Assembly: GCF_001941445.1 (NCBI RefSeq)
Contig: NZ_CP009245.1
Span: 457,992 to 521,991 of the forward strand
Length of the DNA stretch: 64,000 bases
Source: Corynebacterium aquilae DSM 44791
Lineage (GTDB): Bacteria > Actinomycetota > Actinomycetes > Mycobacteriales > Mycobacteriaceae
Direction of reading: 5' to 3'
A model generated the notes under the pieces. The model was given only the letters and a program-made list of their open reading frames with translations, had not been told where the DNA came from and ran no database searches. Within the stretch, counting starts at the first letter, position 1, and each line of letters begins with the position of its first letter. A program made the position numbers and the translations under genes. This document shows positions 48,433 through 56,357 of this stretch, one piece after another.

Positions 48433-48466
48433 AAAACCCGCCCCGTTGTTCTACGGGGCGGGTTTT
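48433..48466. terminator. Bidirectional terminator between guaA and esrI
   Basis: A perfect 13-bp stem (AAAACCCGCCCCG and complement) with an 8-base loop and A/T-runs at both ends. It lies between the convergent stops of guaA and the PspC-domain gene. Confidence 0.9.
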
Positions 48467-48492
48467 CGCTGTTGCGGGTGGGTTTGTGGGGG

Positions 48493-50277
48493 CTAGCGGG
48501 CAGCGGCTGGTTCGGCGGCGGGGGCTGCTTCACTAGCTGTTGGAGAGCTGGGTGCGGTGTTGTCCTTGGTGACGGTGACTGTCACGGTTTCTTTCGCCTC
48601 GCTTGTGTTGGGGGCAGTCACTGCGTGGTGGTAGCTGAATTCCATCTCGTTGGAGATTTGTGCGTGCGCGTCGGTGATGTCGATGACGCCTTTGGTGAGG
48701 GTGGTTTTCATGGTGAGCACCTCTCCGGGGGCACCGGCGTTGTAGTAGCGGGTTTCGCAGGGCTCGCTGCTTTTGACGATGGTGCAGGTGACGATGGTCG
48801 GCACCGCGGCGGGCACATCGATGGTGAGCACCCCGGCTTTCATGGTGATTGGCAGGGTGACCGGTTCGGTCAGCGGGCTGAGTTCTGTTGCATCGACTTC
48901 GAGGGTGCCGTTGACGAAGGTGATGGGGTGTTCTGCGGCTTCGGTGGCGGTGAGCTCATCGATGCTCATGTGGTCATCGCCGTTGGTTTCGTAGTCTGCC
49001 CAATATGCGTCGCTGGGGGCACTGTCCCAGGTCACTCGCTCGTCGAAAGCGGGGTTGTTGCCCATCCACAATCCGAGGGCGAAAACCGTGAAGGTCAGCC
49101 CGATGACTGCGATGGCGGCGAATAGGGCTTCCCGGAATCGGGCGTAACAGACCAGGGTGAGGGCGAGTCCGGTCAGCGCTACGCCTAGGCCGACGAGGCC
49201 GGCGATTGCCCAGCTGGGGGCTTCGTATCCGGTGGTATTCGACATGAGGCCGTAGACGATTGCCACGGAGAGTGCGGCCGCCGCGAGGGAGGCAACGAGG
49301 ATGAACCAGCCGAACACTTTCAGCAGGGTCGTGGCCGCGGTGGACGTGGTGGGAACCCCCGCGGGGTAGGGGTTGGCGTCGGCGGTGATGGCGGGGTAGC
49401 TGACGGGGCTGTCCGTGGGGGATGGTTCCGTGGGCGGCGAGGAAGTGTCCGTGCTGTCGTCGGAGACCGCGGACAGTTCGAGGGTTTCCTGGGTGTGTGT
49501 GGCGGTGTTGTCCTCGTGGGGGTTGGGGGTGTTGTCCGGGCCAGGCTTGTTGCTGTCAGTCATGGGGGTTCCGTCGTGGTTGAGGAGGGAGTTGCTGTTG
49601 TCGTCCGCCTGCGCAGTTGAGGACCCAGGGGTTGCCAGGCCGCTAGCGGAGGCGGTGAGTGCTGCGGAGGCGGCTGAATTGCTGTGGGTGGCGTCCCAGA
49701 GGTTTGCGGCAAAAAGGGGCCGCATAGCTTCCGGGATGGCGGGGTGAAGTAAATAGAACACCGCCCACGACAGCAGCAGGAGCAGCATGCCGCCGAGGAA
49801 TCCGCCCCCAATGGCAGGCGAGGTGGTGCCGATGGAGACAATGCTGCCGAACACCACCCAGATGCCGATGATGAGGCCGAGGAGAACGCCGGTGGATTTG
49901 TCGTTGGTTTCTTCCGGGGTGCGCGGGGTGCGGGTCAGCATGCCGGCGGGGCTTGTGTCGCTGCCCCAGCGGGGCATGAGGAACCAGGCGAGAATGTAGC
50001 CGAGGATGCCGGTGCCGAAGAACGCGGAGACAACAAACAGGACACGCACGATGGTGGGGTCGATGAAGTAGCGCACCCCGATGCCTTCGCACACGCCGGC
50101 GAGTTTGGTGCCGGTGTGCGGGGTGCGGGGAATACGGCGCGGCAGGGTTTGCCACATGTGCGCCGTCGACGGCACCGCCGGGTGTTCGCTGGCGTGGCTT
50201 TCGCGGCGCGGCGGTGGGGGCACAACCCCCGTGCTGGGGGTGCTGTCGCCGGGCGTGGGTGTGGCGGGAGTGTTCAT
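48493..50277 (-). CDS. esrI: PspC-domain membrane protein, EsrI-like
   Basis: A 594-residue membrane protein started at ATG 50277. After a Pro-rich N-terminus comes a PspC domain (about residues 58-95; G-V-C-E-G-I-G-V-R-Y and a helix). Further hydrophobic segments follow, about six in all, with an acidic Ser/Thr/Pro linker in the middle. The C-terminal part is a beta-rich extracytoplasmic domain containing a Cys pair (V-T-C-T and P-C-E-T), ending in a Ser/Ala/Pro tail. It is divergent from a PspC-containing histidine kinase and its response regulator, the same set as C. glutamicum EsrISR, where EsrI is the inhibitory third component. The symbol rests on this arrangement and the domains. Confidence 0.85.
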   Translation of the reverse strand: MNTPATPTPGDSTPSTGVVPPPPRRESHASEHPAVPSTAHMWQTLPRRIPRTPHTGTKLAGVCEGIGVRYFIDPTIVRVLFVVSAFFGTGILGYILAWFLMPRWGSDTSPAGMLTRTPRTPEETNDKSTGVLLGLIIGIWVVFGSIVSIGTTSPAIGGGFLGGMLLLLLSWAVFYLLHPAIPEAMRPLFAANLWDATHSNSAASAALTASASGLATPGSSTAQADDNSNSLLNHDGTPMTDSNKPGPDNTPNPHEDNTATHTQETLELSAVSDDSTDTSSPPTEPSPTDSPVSYPAITADANPYPAGVPTTSTAATTLLKVFGWFILVASLAAAALSVAIVYGLMSNTTGYEAPSWAIAGLVGLGVALTGLALTLVCYARFREALFAAIAVIGLTFTVFALGLWMGNNPAFDERVTWDSAPSDAYWADYETNGDDHMSIDELTATEAAEHPITFVNGTLEVDATELSPLTEPVTLPITMKAGVLTIDVPAAVPTIVTCTIVKSSEPCETRYYNAGAPGEVLTMKTTLTKGVIDITDAHAQISNEMEFSYHHAVTAPNTSEAKETVTVTVTKDNTAPSSPTASEAAPAAEPAAAR

Positions 50278-50311
50278 GTTTCTAGTGTGCTGTGCGGGCG
50301 GGGTGAAACAC

Positions 50312-50341
50312 ATCGGGGTTTGCCCCGATTTTTGAAAAATC
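50312..50341 (+). promoter_or_regulatory. Hairpin and adjacent AT dyad in the esrI/esrS control region
   Basis: ATCGGGG and CCCCGAT (50312-50318, 50323-50329) form a 7-bp stem with a TTTG loop and end in five T, which looks like an intrinsic terminator reading towards esrS. Overlapping it, 50327-50341 is a 15-base dyad (GATTTTT-G-AAAAATC). They lie between the two divergent start codons, so an attenuator or a regulator operator are both possible. Confidence 0.5.
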
Positions 50342-50401
50342 AGGGTGCTTAAAGACGCTATGGGCTGGATTGTTGTTCCGGCTTGCGGGCAAGATGGGGG
50401 C

Positions 50402-51793
50402 ATGACAGCACCCCGCCTTCCGGAAGATCACCCGCGCGACACCACGGGATTCCCCTCAGCCGACCCCGTGGTGCGTGGGGATGATGCTGCGCGTAGCGCT
50501 TCCGCCCTGGTGGCGGCGTACCCACCGGGCGGTGGCGCGCCGGGGGCGGCGAATGTGCTTTCGCGGCCGTATCCGCGGTTTGTGCGTCCCCGTTCCGGGC
50601 GGGCGGTGGCTGGTGTGGCGGCTGGGTTGAGTGCCCAGTTTTCCATCAACGTGGCCATTGTGCGGGTGGCGTTTTTGGTGCTGGTTGCTTTAGGCGGCAT
50701 GGGGGTGGGCGTGTACGCCCTGTTGTGGGTGTCGAGCCCATCGGTGGTGGGCAGTGTGCGCCCGTATCCGATGACGGCGCCGTTTGTGGGGCGGCGGGAG
50801 CTGCCGCCGGTGGATTCCTCTCACACCGGCGCTGCTGTGGAGGATGCTGCTGGGGGCGTGCCGCCGGAACGGTCCCGGTGGTGGACGGTGGTTGCTTTGG
50901 GGGCGGGCGCGGTGAGCGTGGTGGGGTTGTCCTCTGCAACGAGCCTGGCGGCATCTGTGCTGTTGCCGTTTGTGATTGTGGGGGCCGGCGCGGTGCTGGC
51001 GTGGCAGGCCTATGACCGGGGTGCGGAAGGGATCAATTCTCGGACCTCGGTGATGTTTATGGGCGGCGGTGCCGCCCTGGTGCTGATCGGCATCGTCATT
51101 GTGGTGCTGAACTGGGAAAACCAGAAGGCGTTGGTGTCGTCGATTTTGGCGGTGTTTGTCACCTTGATGGGTGTGGTGGGCTTGGGGTTGCCGCTGTGGT
51201 TGCGGCTGTGGGACAGCTTGCTGGGGGAGCGTTTGGCGCGCGCCCAGGAAGCACAGCGGGCCGAAATCGCGGCGCGGTTGCATGATTCGGTGCTGCAGAC
51301 CCTGGCGCTGATTCAGCAGCGCAGTGATGATTCGGCGGCGGTGGCCCGGCTGGCGCGCGGGCAGGAGCGGCAGTTGCGTGCCTGGTTGTTTGATGAGCCG
51401 GCGCAGGCGGATTCTTTGTTTGTGTCCTTGGCGGATGCTGCCGGTGATGTGGAGGATTTGTATGGGATTCGCGTCAATGTGGTCACGGTGGGTGACGATG
51501 TGCCACCGCAGGCGAAGGTGGAGGCGCTCACCGGGGCGGCGCGGGAGAGTCTGGTGAATGTGGCCAAGCACGCGGGGGTGGATAAGGCGGATTTGTTTGT
51601 GGAGAATTTTGGCGGCCAGGTGGAGATCTTTATTCGGGATCGGGGCGCGGGTTTTGATGTGGATGCGGTGCCGGAGGATCGGCATGGGGTGGCGCAGTCG
51701 ATTCGGCAGCGGGTGGAGTCTGTTGGTGGTGGGGTGCGGATTACTTCCGCGCCGGGGCGGGGCTGTGAGGTGGAGTTGACCTGTTCTGTGTGA
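50402..51793 (+). CDS. esrS: Sensor histidine kinase with PspC domain, EsrS-like
   Basis: A 463-residue NarL/LiaS-class sensor kinase. The N-terminal part carries a PspC domain (about residues 58-118; G-R-A-V-A-G-V-A-A-G-L and a helix), followed by further membrane helices to about residue 275. The dimerisation helix has the phospho-acceptor His294 in A-R-L-H-D-S-V-L-Q. The ATPase domain has R-E-S-L-V-N-V-A-K-H-A, D-R-G-A-G-F and A-P-G-R-G-C-E-V-E. ATG 50402 is used. It is divergent from esrI and 70 bases before the response regulator. By comparison with C. glutamicum EsrISR it probably senses cell-envelope stress. Confidence 0.9.
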   Translation: MTAPRLPEDHPRDTTGFPSADPVVRGDDAARSASALVAAYPPGGGAPGAANVLSRPYPRFVRPRSGRAVAGVAAGLSAQFSINVAIVRVAFLVLVALGGMGVGVYALLWVSSPSVVGSVRPYPMTAPFVGRRELPPVDSSHTGAAVEDAAGGVPPERSRWWTVVALGAGAVSVVGLSSATSLAASVLLPFVIVGAGAVLAWQAYDRGAEGINSRTSVMFMGGGAALVLIGIVIVVLNWENQKALVSSILAVFVTLMGVVGLGLPLWLRLWDSLLGERLARAQEAQRAEIAARLHDSVLQTLALIQQRSDDSAAVARLARGQERQLRAWLFDEPAQADSLFVSLADAAGDVEDLYGIRVNVVTVGDDVPPQAKVEALTGAARESLVNVAKHAGVDKADLFVENFGGQVEIFIRDRGAGFDVDAVPEDRHGVAQSIRQRVESVGGGVRITSAPGRGCEVELTCSV

Positions 51794-51863
51794 GGGGTGT
51801 TTTTCGAGGTTTGGGTCGTGGTGGGGTGTCTGTGGTGGTGGGGAGGTGGCATGATCGGTGGTT

Positions 51864-52583
51864 ATGACGCGCGTAATGATTGTTGATGATCACTCCATGT
51901 TTCGGGCTGGGGTTCGCTCTGAGCTGGCTAAGTTTTCTGATGCTGTGGAGGTGGTGGGGGAGGCCGGCACGGTAGCTGAGGCGGTGGCTGGCATTGTGGA
52001 TGCGGCTCCTGATGTGGTGCTGCTGGATGTGCACATGCCTGACGGGGGTGGATTGCAGGTGTTGCGGGAGTCCTTGGCGCGCCCGGAGGTTGCTGCGCGG
52101 ACGCGGTTTTTGGCGTTGAGTGTCTCTGATGCGGCGCAGGATGTGATTGCGATTATTCGTGCTGGTGCGCGGGGGTATGTGACGAAGACGATCGCCAGTG
52201 ATGAGTTGGTGGATGCGGTGCGTCGGGTGGCTGAGGGGGATGCGGTGTTTTCGCCGCGTTTGGCGGGGTTTGTGTTGGATGCGTTTTCGCGTCCTGATGC
52301 GTCGGTGGCAGCGCCTGCGCCGGGTCAGGTGCAGGAGGCTGAGGCTGAGGCTGGGACTGAGGCTGAGGAGCCTGAGGGTGGGGTGAATCCGGATGTGTTG
52401 ACGCGGCGTGAGCGGGAGGTGTTGCGGTTGTTGGCGCGGGGCTACACCTATAAGGAGATTGCGTCGGAGTTGTTTATTTCGATCAAGACGGTGGAGACGC
52501 ACGCGTCGAATATTTTGCGTAAGACGCAGACGTCGAATAGGTATGCGTTGTCGCGGTGGGCGAGCGCCCACGATTTGGATTAG
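51864..52583 (+). CDS. esrR: NarL/LuxR-family response regulator, EsrR-like
   Basis: A 239-residue response regulator. The receiver domain (about residues 1-120) has D-D-H at the start, the phospho-acceptor Asp55 in L-L-D-V-H-M-P, and Lys in Y-V-T-K-T. A Glu/Ala-rich linker is followed by a LuxR-type helix-turn-helix (about 172-235; L-T-R-R-E-R-E-V-L-R-L-L-A-R-G and S-I-K-T-V-E-T-H-A-S-N-I-L-R-K). ATG 51864 is chosen; GTG 51858 is an alternative. It is the partner of the upstream kinase. Confidence 0.92.
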   Translation: MTRVMIVDDHSMFRAGVRSELAKFSDAVEVVGEAGTVAEAVAGIVDAAPDVVLLDVHMPDGGGLQVLRESLARPEVAARTRFLALSVSDAAQDVIAIIRAGARGYVTKTIASDELVDAVRRVAEGDAVFSPRLAGFVLDAFSRPDASVAAPAPGQVQEAEAEAGTEAEEPEGGVNPDVLTRREREVLRLLARGYTYKEIASELFISIKTVETHASNILRKTQTSNRYALSRWASAHDLD

Positions 52584-52672
52584 TGCGGGGTGCGCGCTGG
52601 CATCGGGGTGGGGTGTCGGCGCGCTGGGGGTGGGGGTGTGCTGGGGCGTTGCTGTGGTGTGGGGGCAGGGGT

Positions 52673-52678
52673 TAGCAT
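52673..52678 (+). promoter_or_regulatory. Probable -10 element of leaderless imuA'
   Basis: TAGCAT ends seven bases before the ATG at 52685, so the transcript should start at the start codon. The LexA-like site begins five bases further on. Confidence 0.45.
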
Positions 52679-52684
52679 GAACGC

Positions 52685-53632
52685 ATGACGGGAACAGGTG
52701 TTCGAAAATTGGCGGCCATTGATTGTGGTGATGGCGCTAAGTTGTCGAACATGGTTGCGCAAGAAAAGTTGGCTGTGTTGGCGGAGCTGCGGCGAAAGGC
52801 TGCGGATTCCGGCGCGGATTTGGTGAGCGCGAGCAGTTTGCCTTCTGCTGCAGCGATGGGGGTTTCTGCCGGGGTGGGGCGGGAGCCTTTGCGCGTGGTG
52901 CCGGGTTCTGTGCGGCCGGAAGCTGTGGTGGCTGATGGTGCGCGGGAAAATGCGCTCGCCGCGGTTTCCGACGGCGGCTTTCTGGGCGGGGATGAAAAGT
53001 CTGTGCGATCCGGTAGTGGGGTGGGTGCTGCGGGGGTGCGGCAGGACGTGGTGCCGTTGGGTGGCGCAGTGGGGGGATTGTTGCCGGGTGGGGGTTTGCC
53101 GCGTCGCGCGGTCAGCCACGTGTCGGCGTCTTCGGTGTGGTTGGCGGATGTGTTGGCGCAGTGCACGGCCGCGGGATTGTTTGTGGCGGTGGTGGGGTGG
53201 CCTGATTTTGTGTACGCCCAGGTCGCCGACGAGGGGGATTTGTCGCGGGTGATTGTTGTGCCGGATGCGGGTAAGGATCCTTTGCACACGGTGGGGGTGT
53301 TGGCTGAGGGGGTGGATGTGGTGCTGTTTCGTTCGGCGCGTTCCTGGCAGATCAGTCCGACGCGGGTGCGCCCATTGTTGTCGCGGGTGCGGTCGGGGGT
53401 GGCGGCGGTGTTGTTTAGTGGCGCCACGGTTCCCTCCCCGGCGGTGTCGTTGGATGCGCGGGTCAGTGGTTTTCATGGTGCGGGCCGTGGGGTGGGGCGG
53501 ATTCGTGGAGTCAGTGTGAGCGTGCAGGTGCGGGCCAAAGGGCAGCCACCGCGGGTGGCCACTGTCGATATTGGTCATTGTGCGCAGCAGCCGGCAGCGG
53601 CTGCCGCTGGGTTGCGGGTTATTGCCGGTTAG
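52685..53632 (+). CDS. imuA': ImuA'-like RecA-related mutagenesis protein
   Basis: A 315-residue protein upstream of imuB, fitting the ImuA' accessory of the actinobacterial DnaE2-ImuB mutasome. The RecA-like core (about residues 110-285) is degenerate: where RecA has its ATP-binding loop, this has G-G-L-L-P-G-G-G-L-P without the Lys-Thr/Ser, so ATP use is doubtful. The N-terminal helix has L-A-V-L-A-E-L-R-R-K-A. ATG 52685 appears leaderless and a LexA-like box lies inside the first codons, indicating SOS control. The assignment depends largely on the neighbour imuB. DnaE2 is not in the window. Confidence 0.75.
   Translation: MTGTGVRKLAAIDCGDGAKLSNMVAQEKLAVLAELRRKAADSGADLVSASSLPSAAAMGVSAGVGREPLRVVPGSVRPEAVVADGARENALAAVSDGGFLGGDEKSVRSGSGVGAAGVRQDVVPLGGAVGGLLPGGGLPRRAVSHVSASSVWLADVLAQCTAAGLFVAVVGWPDFVYAQVADEGDLSRVIVVPDAGKDPLHTVGVLAEGVDVVLFRSARSWQISPTRVRPLLSRVRSGVAAVLFSGATVPSPAVSLDARVSGFHGAGRGVGRIRGVSVSVQVRAKGQPPRVATVDIGHCAQQPAAAAAGLRVIAG
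52690..52705. promoter_or_regulatory. LexA (SOS) box overlapping the imuA' start
   Basis: GAACA-GG-TGTTC is a perfect inverted repeat (52692-52703), and the 16-base site matches the actinobacterial SOS consensus TCGAAC-N4-GTTCGA at all but the first two positions. It starts five bases inside the imuA' coding region, just downstream of the expected transcription start, where LexA could block RNA polymerase. Confidence 0.75.
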
Positions 53633-53654
53633 GAAAACACGGTGGAGGACACGC

Positions 53655-53694
53655 GGGCTTGTACAGGCTTGTACGGGCTTGTATGGGCTTGCGT
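53655..53694 (+). repeat. Four 10-bp direct repeats between imuA' and imuB
   Basis: Four units of GGGCTTGTAC type follow head to tail (third and fourth diverging at the end), directly before the imuB ribosome site. The 10-base period equals one helical turn, so the units face the same side of DNA. Confidence 0.75.
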
Positions 53695-53718
53695 GGTTGT
53701 TGTGCAGGAGGTGTGTGA

Positions 53719-55452
53719 GTGATGCGGGTGGTTGCGTTGTGGTACCCGGATTGGCCGGCCCATGCCGCGCGCCTGGAGGCGGCAGCCCAGGCAGAAAAAC
53801 ACGGCGCGGCACCGCGGGTGGGGCATTTTTCGCCGGTGGCGATTGTGCACAACAACCGGGTGTTGGTGGCCAATGCTGCTGCGCGACGGCAGGGAGTGCG
53901 ACGCGACATGCGGGGACGTCATGCATTGAGCGTGTGCCCCGAGTTGGTGCTTTTTGACCACGATGAGCAGCGCGATGCGCGCCTGTTTGATCCCATTGTG
54001 CAGGGACTGGATGAGGTCGCCGCCAGTGTGGAAATCGTGCGCCCCGGGTTGGCGGTGGTGGCGTGGGATCCGCTGGTGAAGTTTTATGGCGGCGAAAAAC
54101 GGGCGATGATGCGGCTGACGGACGCGGCCAGCGTGCCGGGGGTGGACACGTGCGTGGGGGTGGCCCCCGAGATTCCCACCGCGATGCTGGCAGCCCGCTA
54201 CCAGCACATCATTGCGCCAGATGAGGATAGTCGCGAGTTTTTGGCCCCCATTCCCCTGGGCTTGGTGTGCGCGGAGCAGGCATTGCAGTGCGACCCGGAG
54301 GTAGTGGACGCGCTCATCGCTGTCGGAGTGCGCACCTTGGGGGACGTGGCGGAGCTGCCCGCGAAAGCCGTGGCCACCCGTTTCGGGGCGGCCGGCATGC
54401 ACATTGTTCGGATCGCGTGCGCCCGCGATGGGCGCAAAGTGGCACCGGCGCTGCCCGAACCAGAGCGGGTGGTGCGGGTCGAACCACCCGAGCCTTTCTC
54501 CCGCGTCGACGAGGCTGCCTTTTGTGCCCGCACCGTTGGCGACCGGTTAGCCCGCGCGCTGCGCAGCAGGGGGCTGGTGTGCCAAAGACTGAGCATTGCG
54601 GTGGAATTTTTCGATCCCAACAGCGGGGTGCGCCAGTGGCTGACCCGCTCGTGGCATACCCGCGCGGCCGTAGACGAACGCATGATCGCGGAGCGGGTGC
54701 GCTGGCAACTGGACGCTTGGCTCAGCGGCGGCGGCCGGGGATTGGTCACCGCAGTGGAGGTTGACCCCGTTGAGTGCGTCGTTGCCGACGACGGGGTGCT
54801 GTGGGATGAAGGCTCCGCCAAAGCTGAAGCCGCCCGGGATGTGGCTATTCGCCTGCAGGCGCAGCTTGGGGTGGATAAGGTGCTTCAGCCCGTAGCTACC
54901 GGCGGGCGCAGCCCCCTAGAACGTATCGATTTGATTCCCTACGGGGACCAGCCGGACTCCCTCACCGTTGGGGGATGGTCCGGGGTGCTGCCGGGGCCAC
55001 ATCCGGCGCGCCGGGGTGGTGGCCCCAGTCATCCGGCGGCGCGGATTGCGGTGCTTGATGCGCAAGGTAACCCGGTGCGGGTGGAGCGTGATGTGGTGTT
55101 GTCGGCGCCGCCGGTGGCGGTGGCCTGGGGGCAGAGCCGCTGCGAGGTGACTGGCTGGGCGGGGCCGTGGCCGGTGGAGGAGGCTTGGTGGGAGCCTGAG
55201 CGTTGCGATGGTGCGGCCGCGGTGCCGGCCGAGGTGCCTGCCGGGGCGAGCCGGGTGGTGGTGCATGACGCGGCGCGGGCGACTGCCAGCGCCGGCTGTG
55301 CACCCGACCTGGGGGGCGCGCTTGCCCGGGAGGTGCGTGGCGCGCGGTGTGCTCGCCTGCAGGTGGTGGGGCGCGATGAGCAGGGCGCGCCGCGGGCGTG
55401 GCTGTTGGTGTGGTGGCGACAGCGGTGGCGGGTGGAGGCGACCTACGACTAG
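53719..55452 (+). CDS. imuB: ImuB, inactive Y-family DNA polymerase homologue
   Basis: A 577-residue Y-family homologue that acts as a scaffold in mutagenic repair with DnaE2. The start, V-V-A-L-W-Y-P-D-W-P-A-H-A, lacks the acidic residues found in active Y-family enzymes, and the second catalytic block (A-S-V-E-I-V-R-P-G) also lacks the paired acids, consistent with ImuB being catalytically dead. Finger, helix-hairpin-helix-like (D-V-A-E-L-P-A-K) and little-finger regions can be followed to about residue 380. A C-terminal extension follows. AGGAGG precedes the GTG by seven bases; an ATG one codon on is possible. It is co-transcribed with imuA' under likely LexA control. Confidence 0.88.
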   Translation: MMRVVALWYPDWPAHAARLEAAAQAEKHGAAPRVGHFSPVAIVHNNRVLVANAAARRQGVRRDMRGRHALSVCPELVLFDHDEQRDARLFDPIVQGLDEVAASVEIVRPGLAVVAWDPLVKFYGGEKRAMMRLTDAASVPGVDTCVGVAPEIPTAMLAARYQHIIAPDEDSREFLAPIPLGLVCAEQALQCDPEVVDALIAVGVRTLGDVAELPAKAVATRFGAAGMHIVRIACARDGRKVAPALPEPERVVRVEPPEPFSRVDEAAFCARTVGDRLARALRSRGLVCQRLSIAVEFFDPNSGVRQWLTRSWHTRAAVDERMIAERVRWQLDAWLSGGGRGLVTAVEVDPVECVVADDGVLWDEGSAKAEAARDVAIRLQAQLGVDKVLQPVATGGRSPLERIDLIPYGDQPDSLTVGGWSGVLPGPHPARRGGGPSHPAARIAVLDAQGNPVRVERDVVLSAPPVAVAWGQSRCEVTGWAGPWPVEEAWWEPERCDGAAAVPAEVPAGASRVVVHDAARATASAGCAPDLGGALAREVRGARCARLQVVGRDEQGAPRAWLLVWWRQRWRVEATYD

Positions 55453-55503
55453 CCGGCTACCGACCAGCCTTGCTGGCCGGCCAGTTTAAAAAAGGTGGGG
55501 GGG

Positions 55504-56157
55504 TTAGCCCTCTTGGGAGATGTCGATCACCAGGCGGGTGGGGTTGGTGAGGACCTGCACGGAATAGGGGTGCTGGCCGCCGTTGAGCCCGATGATGAAT
55601 TGGCTGCGCCCTTCGAAGGTGCCGCCGCTGGTGACTTGCGCGACGATGGGGCCGGGGCCGTCAACAGGAGCCAGGTTGGGTTCTTTGATGCCCGCCTCGA
55701 AGGGGTAGGCGGTGCCATCGATGCCGACGTCGAGGAAGGTGTCGCCGGCAGTTTTGAGCGGCAGGCCCGAGGCCTGTTGGGTAGGAGCGTCAACGTAGTC
55801 GATGAACCAGCCGGGCTGGCCTTGGCCGGAAAGATCGAAAACAACCCGGTCGAAGCCCTGGTGGGTGCCGAGGCGAACCCCAGTGACCACGAGGTTGCTG
55901 GGAGCTTCCGGCCGCAGCGTTTTCATTTCCTTATTGGCGTTTCCCAAGGGGGTGAGGCCGGCGTCGGCGCTGGGGCGGGTGGTGGCGGTGCTGGCCATGG
56001 TGGAGGTGTCGCTGGTGGCGGCAATCGACTTCGGTTCCGCCGCGGTCGTGCTGGTGGAGGCGGTGTCGGTGGCGCTGCATGCGACGAGGCTGCCGGCTGC
56101 GGCAAGCGCGAGGATGCTCAAGGTGGCTTGTCGGGCTGTGCTGGCGTGGGTAGTCAT
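55504..56157 (-). CDS. AMIN-like domain lipoprotein
   Basis: A 217-residue lipoprotein started at ATG 56157. The lipobox is L-V-A-C (Cys28), followed by a Ser/Thr/Ala linker to about residue 90. The C-terminal domain (about 92-215) is beta-rich and matches the AMIN-like type: V-T-G-V-R-L-G-T-H-Q-G-F-D-R-V-V-F-D-L near the start and N-P-T-R-L-V-I-D-I-S at the end. AMIN-like domains usually mediate cell-wall or envelope binding. TAGGGT at 56165-56170 lies just before the ATG on the reverse strand, implying a leaderless transcript. No amidase domain is attached. Confidence 0.82.
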   Translation of the reverse strand: MTTHASTARQATLSILALAAAGSLVACSATDTASTSTTAAEPKSIAATSDTSTMASTATTRPSADAGLTPLGNANKEMKTLRPEAPSNLVVTGVRLGTHQGFDRVVFDLSGQGQPGWFIDYVDAPTQQASGLPLKTAGDTFLDVGIDGTAYPFEAGIKEPNLAPVDGPGPIVAQVTSGGTFEGRSQFIIGLNGGQHPYSVQVLTNPTRLVIDISQEG

Positions 56158-56345
56158 GGTGTTGACCCTAGCGAACAACGTGACTGGTGGGACTATTGGT
56201 GCGCGAAGTTTCGCGTTTGGTTGCGACATTGTTACGCAATGTTCGATAGTTTGACCCTCATGTTCGAATGGGTTTAGTGGCTAGTGAGGGCGGGAAAAGT
56301 GCCCGAATTCTCCGCCGTTACTGCTCGTGGGGGAGGCGGACGCGG

Positions 56346-56351
56346 TAATCT
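56346..56351 (+). promoter_or_regulatory. Probable -10 element of a leaderless transcript
   Basis: TAATCT ends six bases before the ATG at 56358, with no ribosome site between. Confidence 0.45.
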
Positions 56352-56357
56352 GCAACC

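Noticed and set aside
46776-48533. 585-residue reverse frame opposite guaA
   Set aside because: It is a shadow of guaA and crosses the guaA terminator; the composition is not protein-like.
55452-55500. Terminator after imuB
   Set aside because: There is a CTGGCCGGCCAG palindrome followed by TTTAAAAAA, but the stems compete and the T-run is short, so I do not call it.
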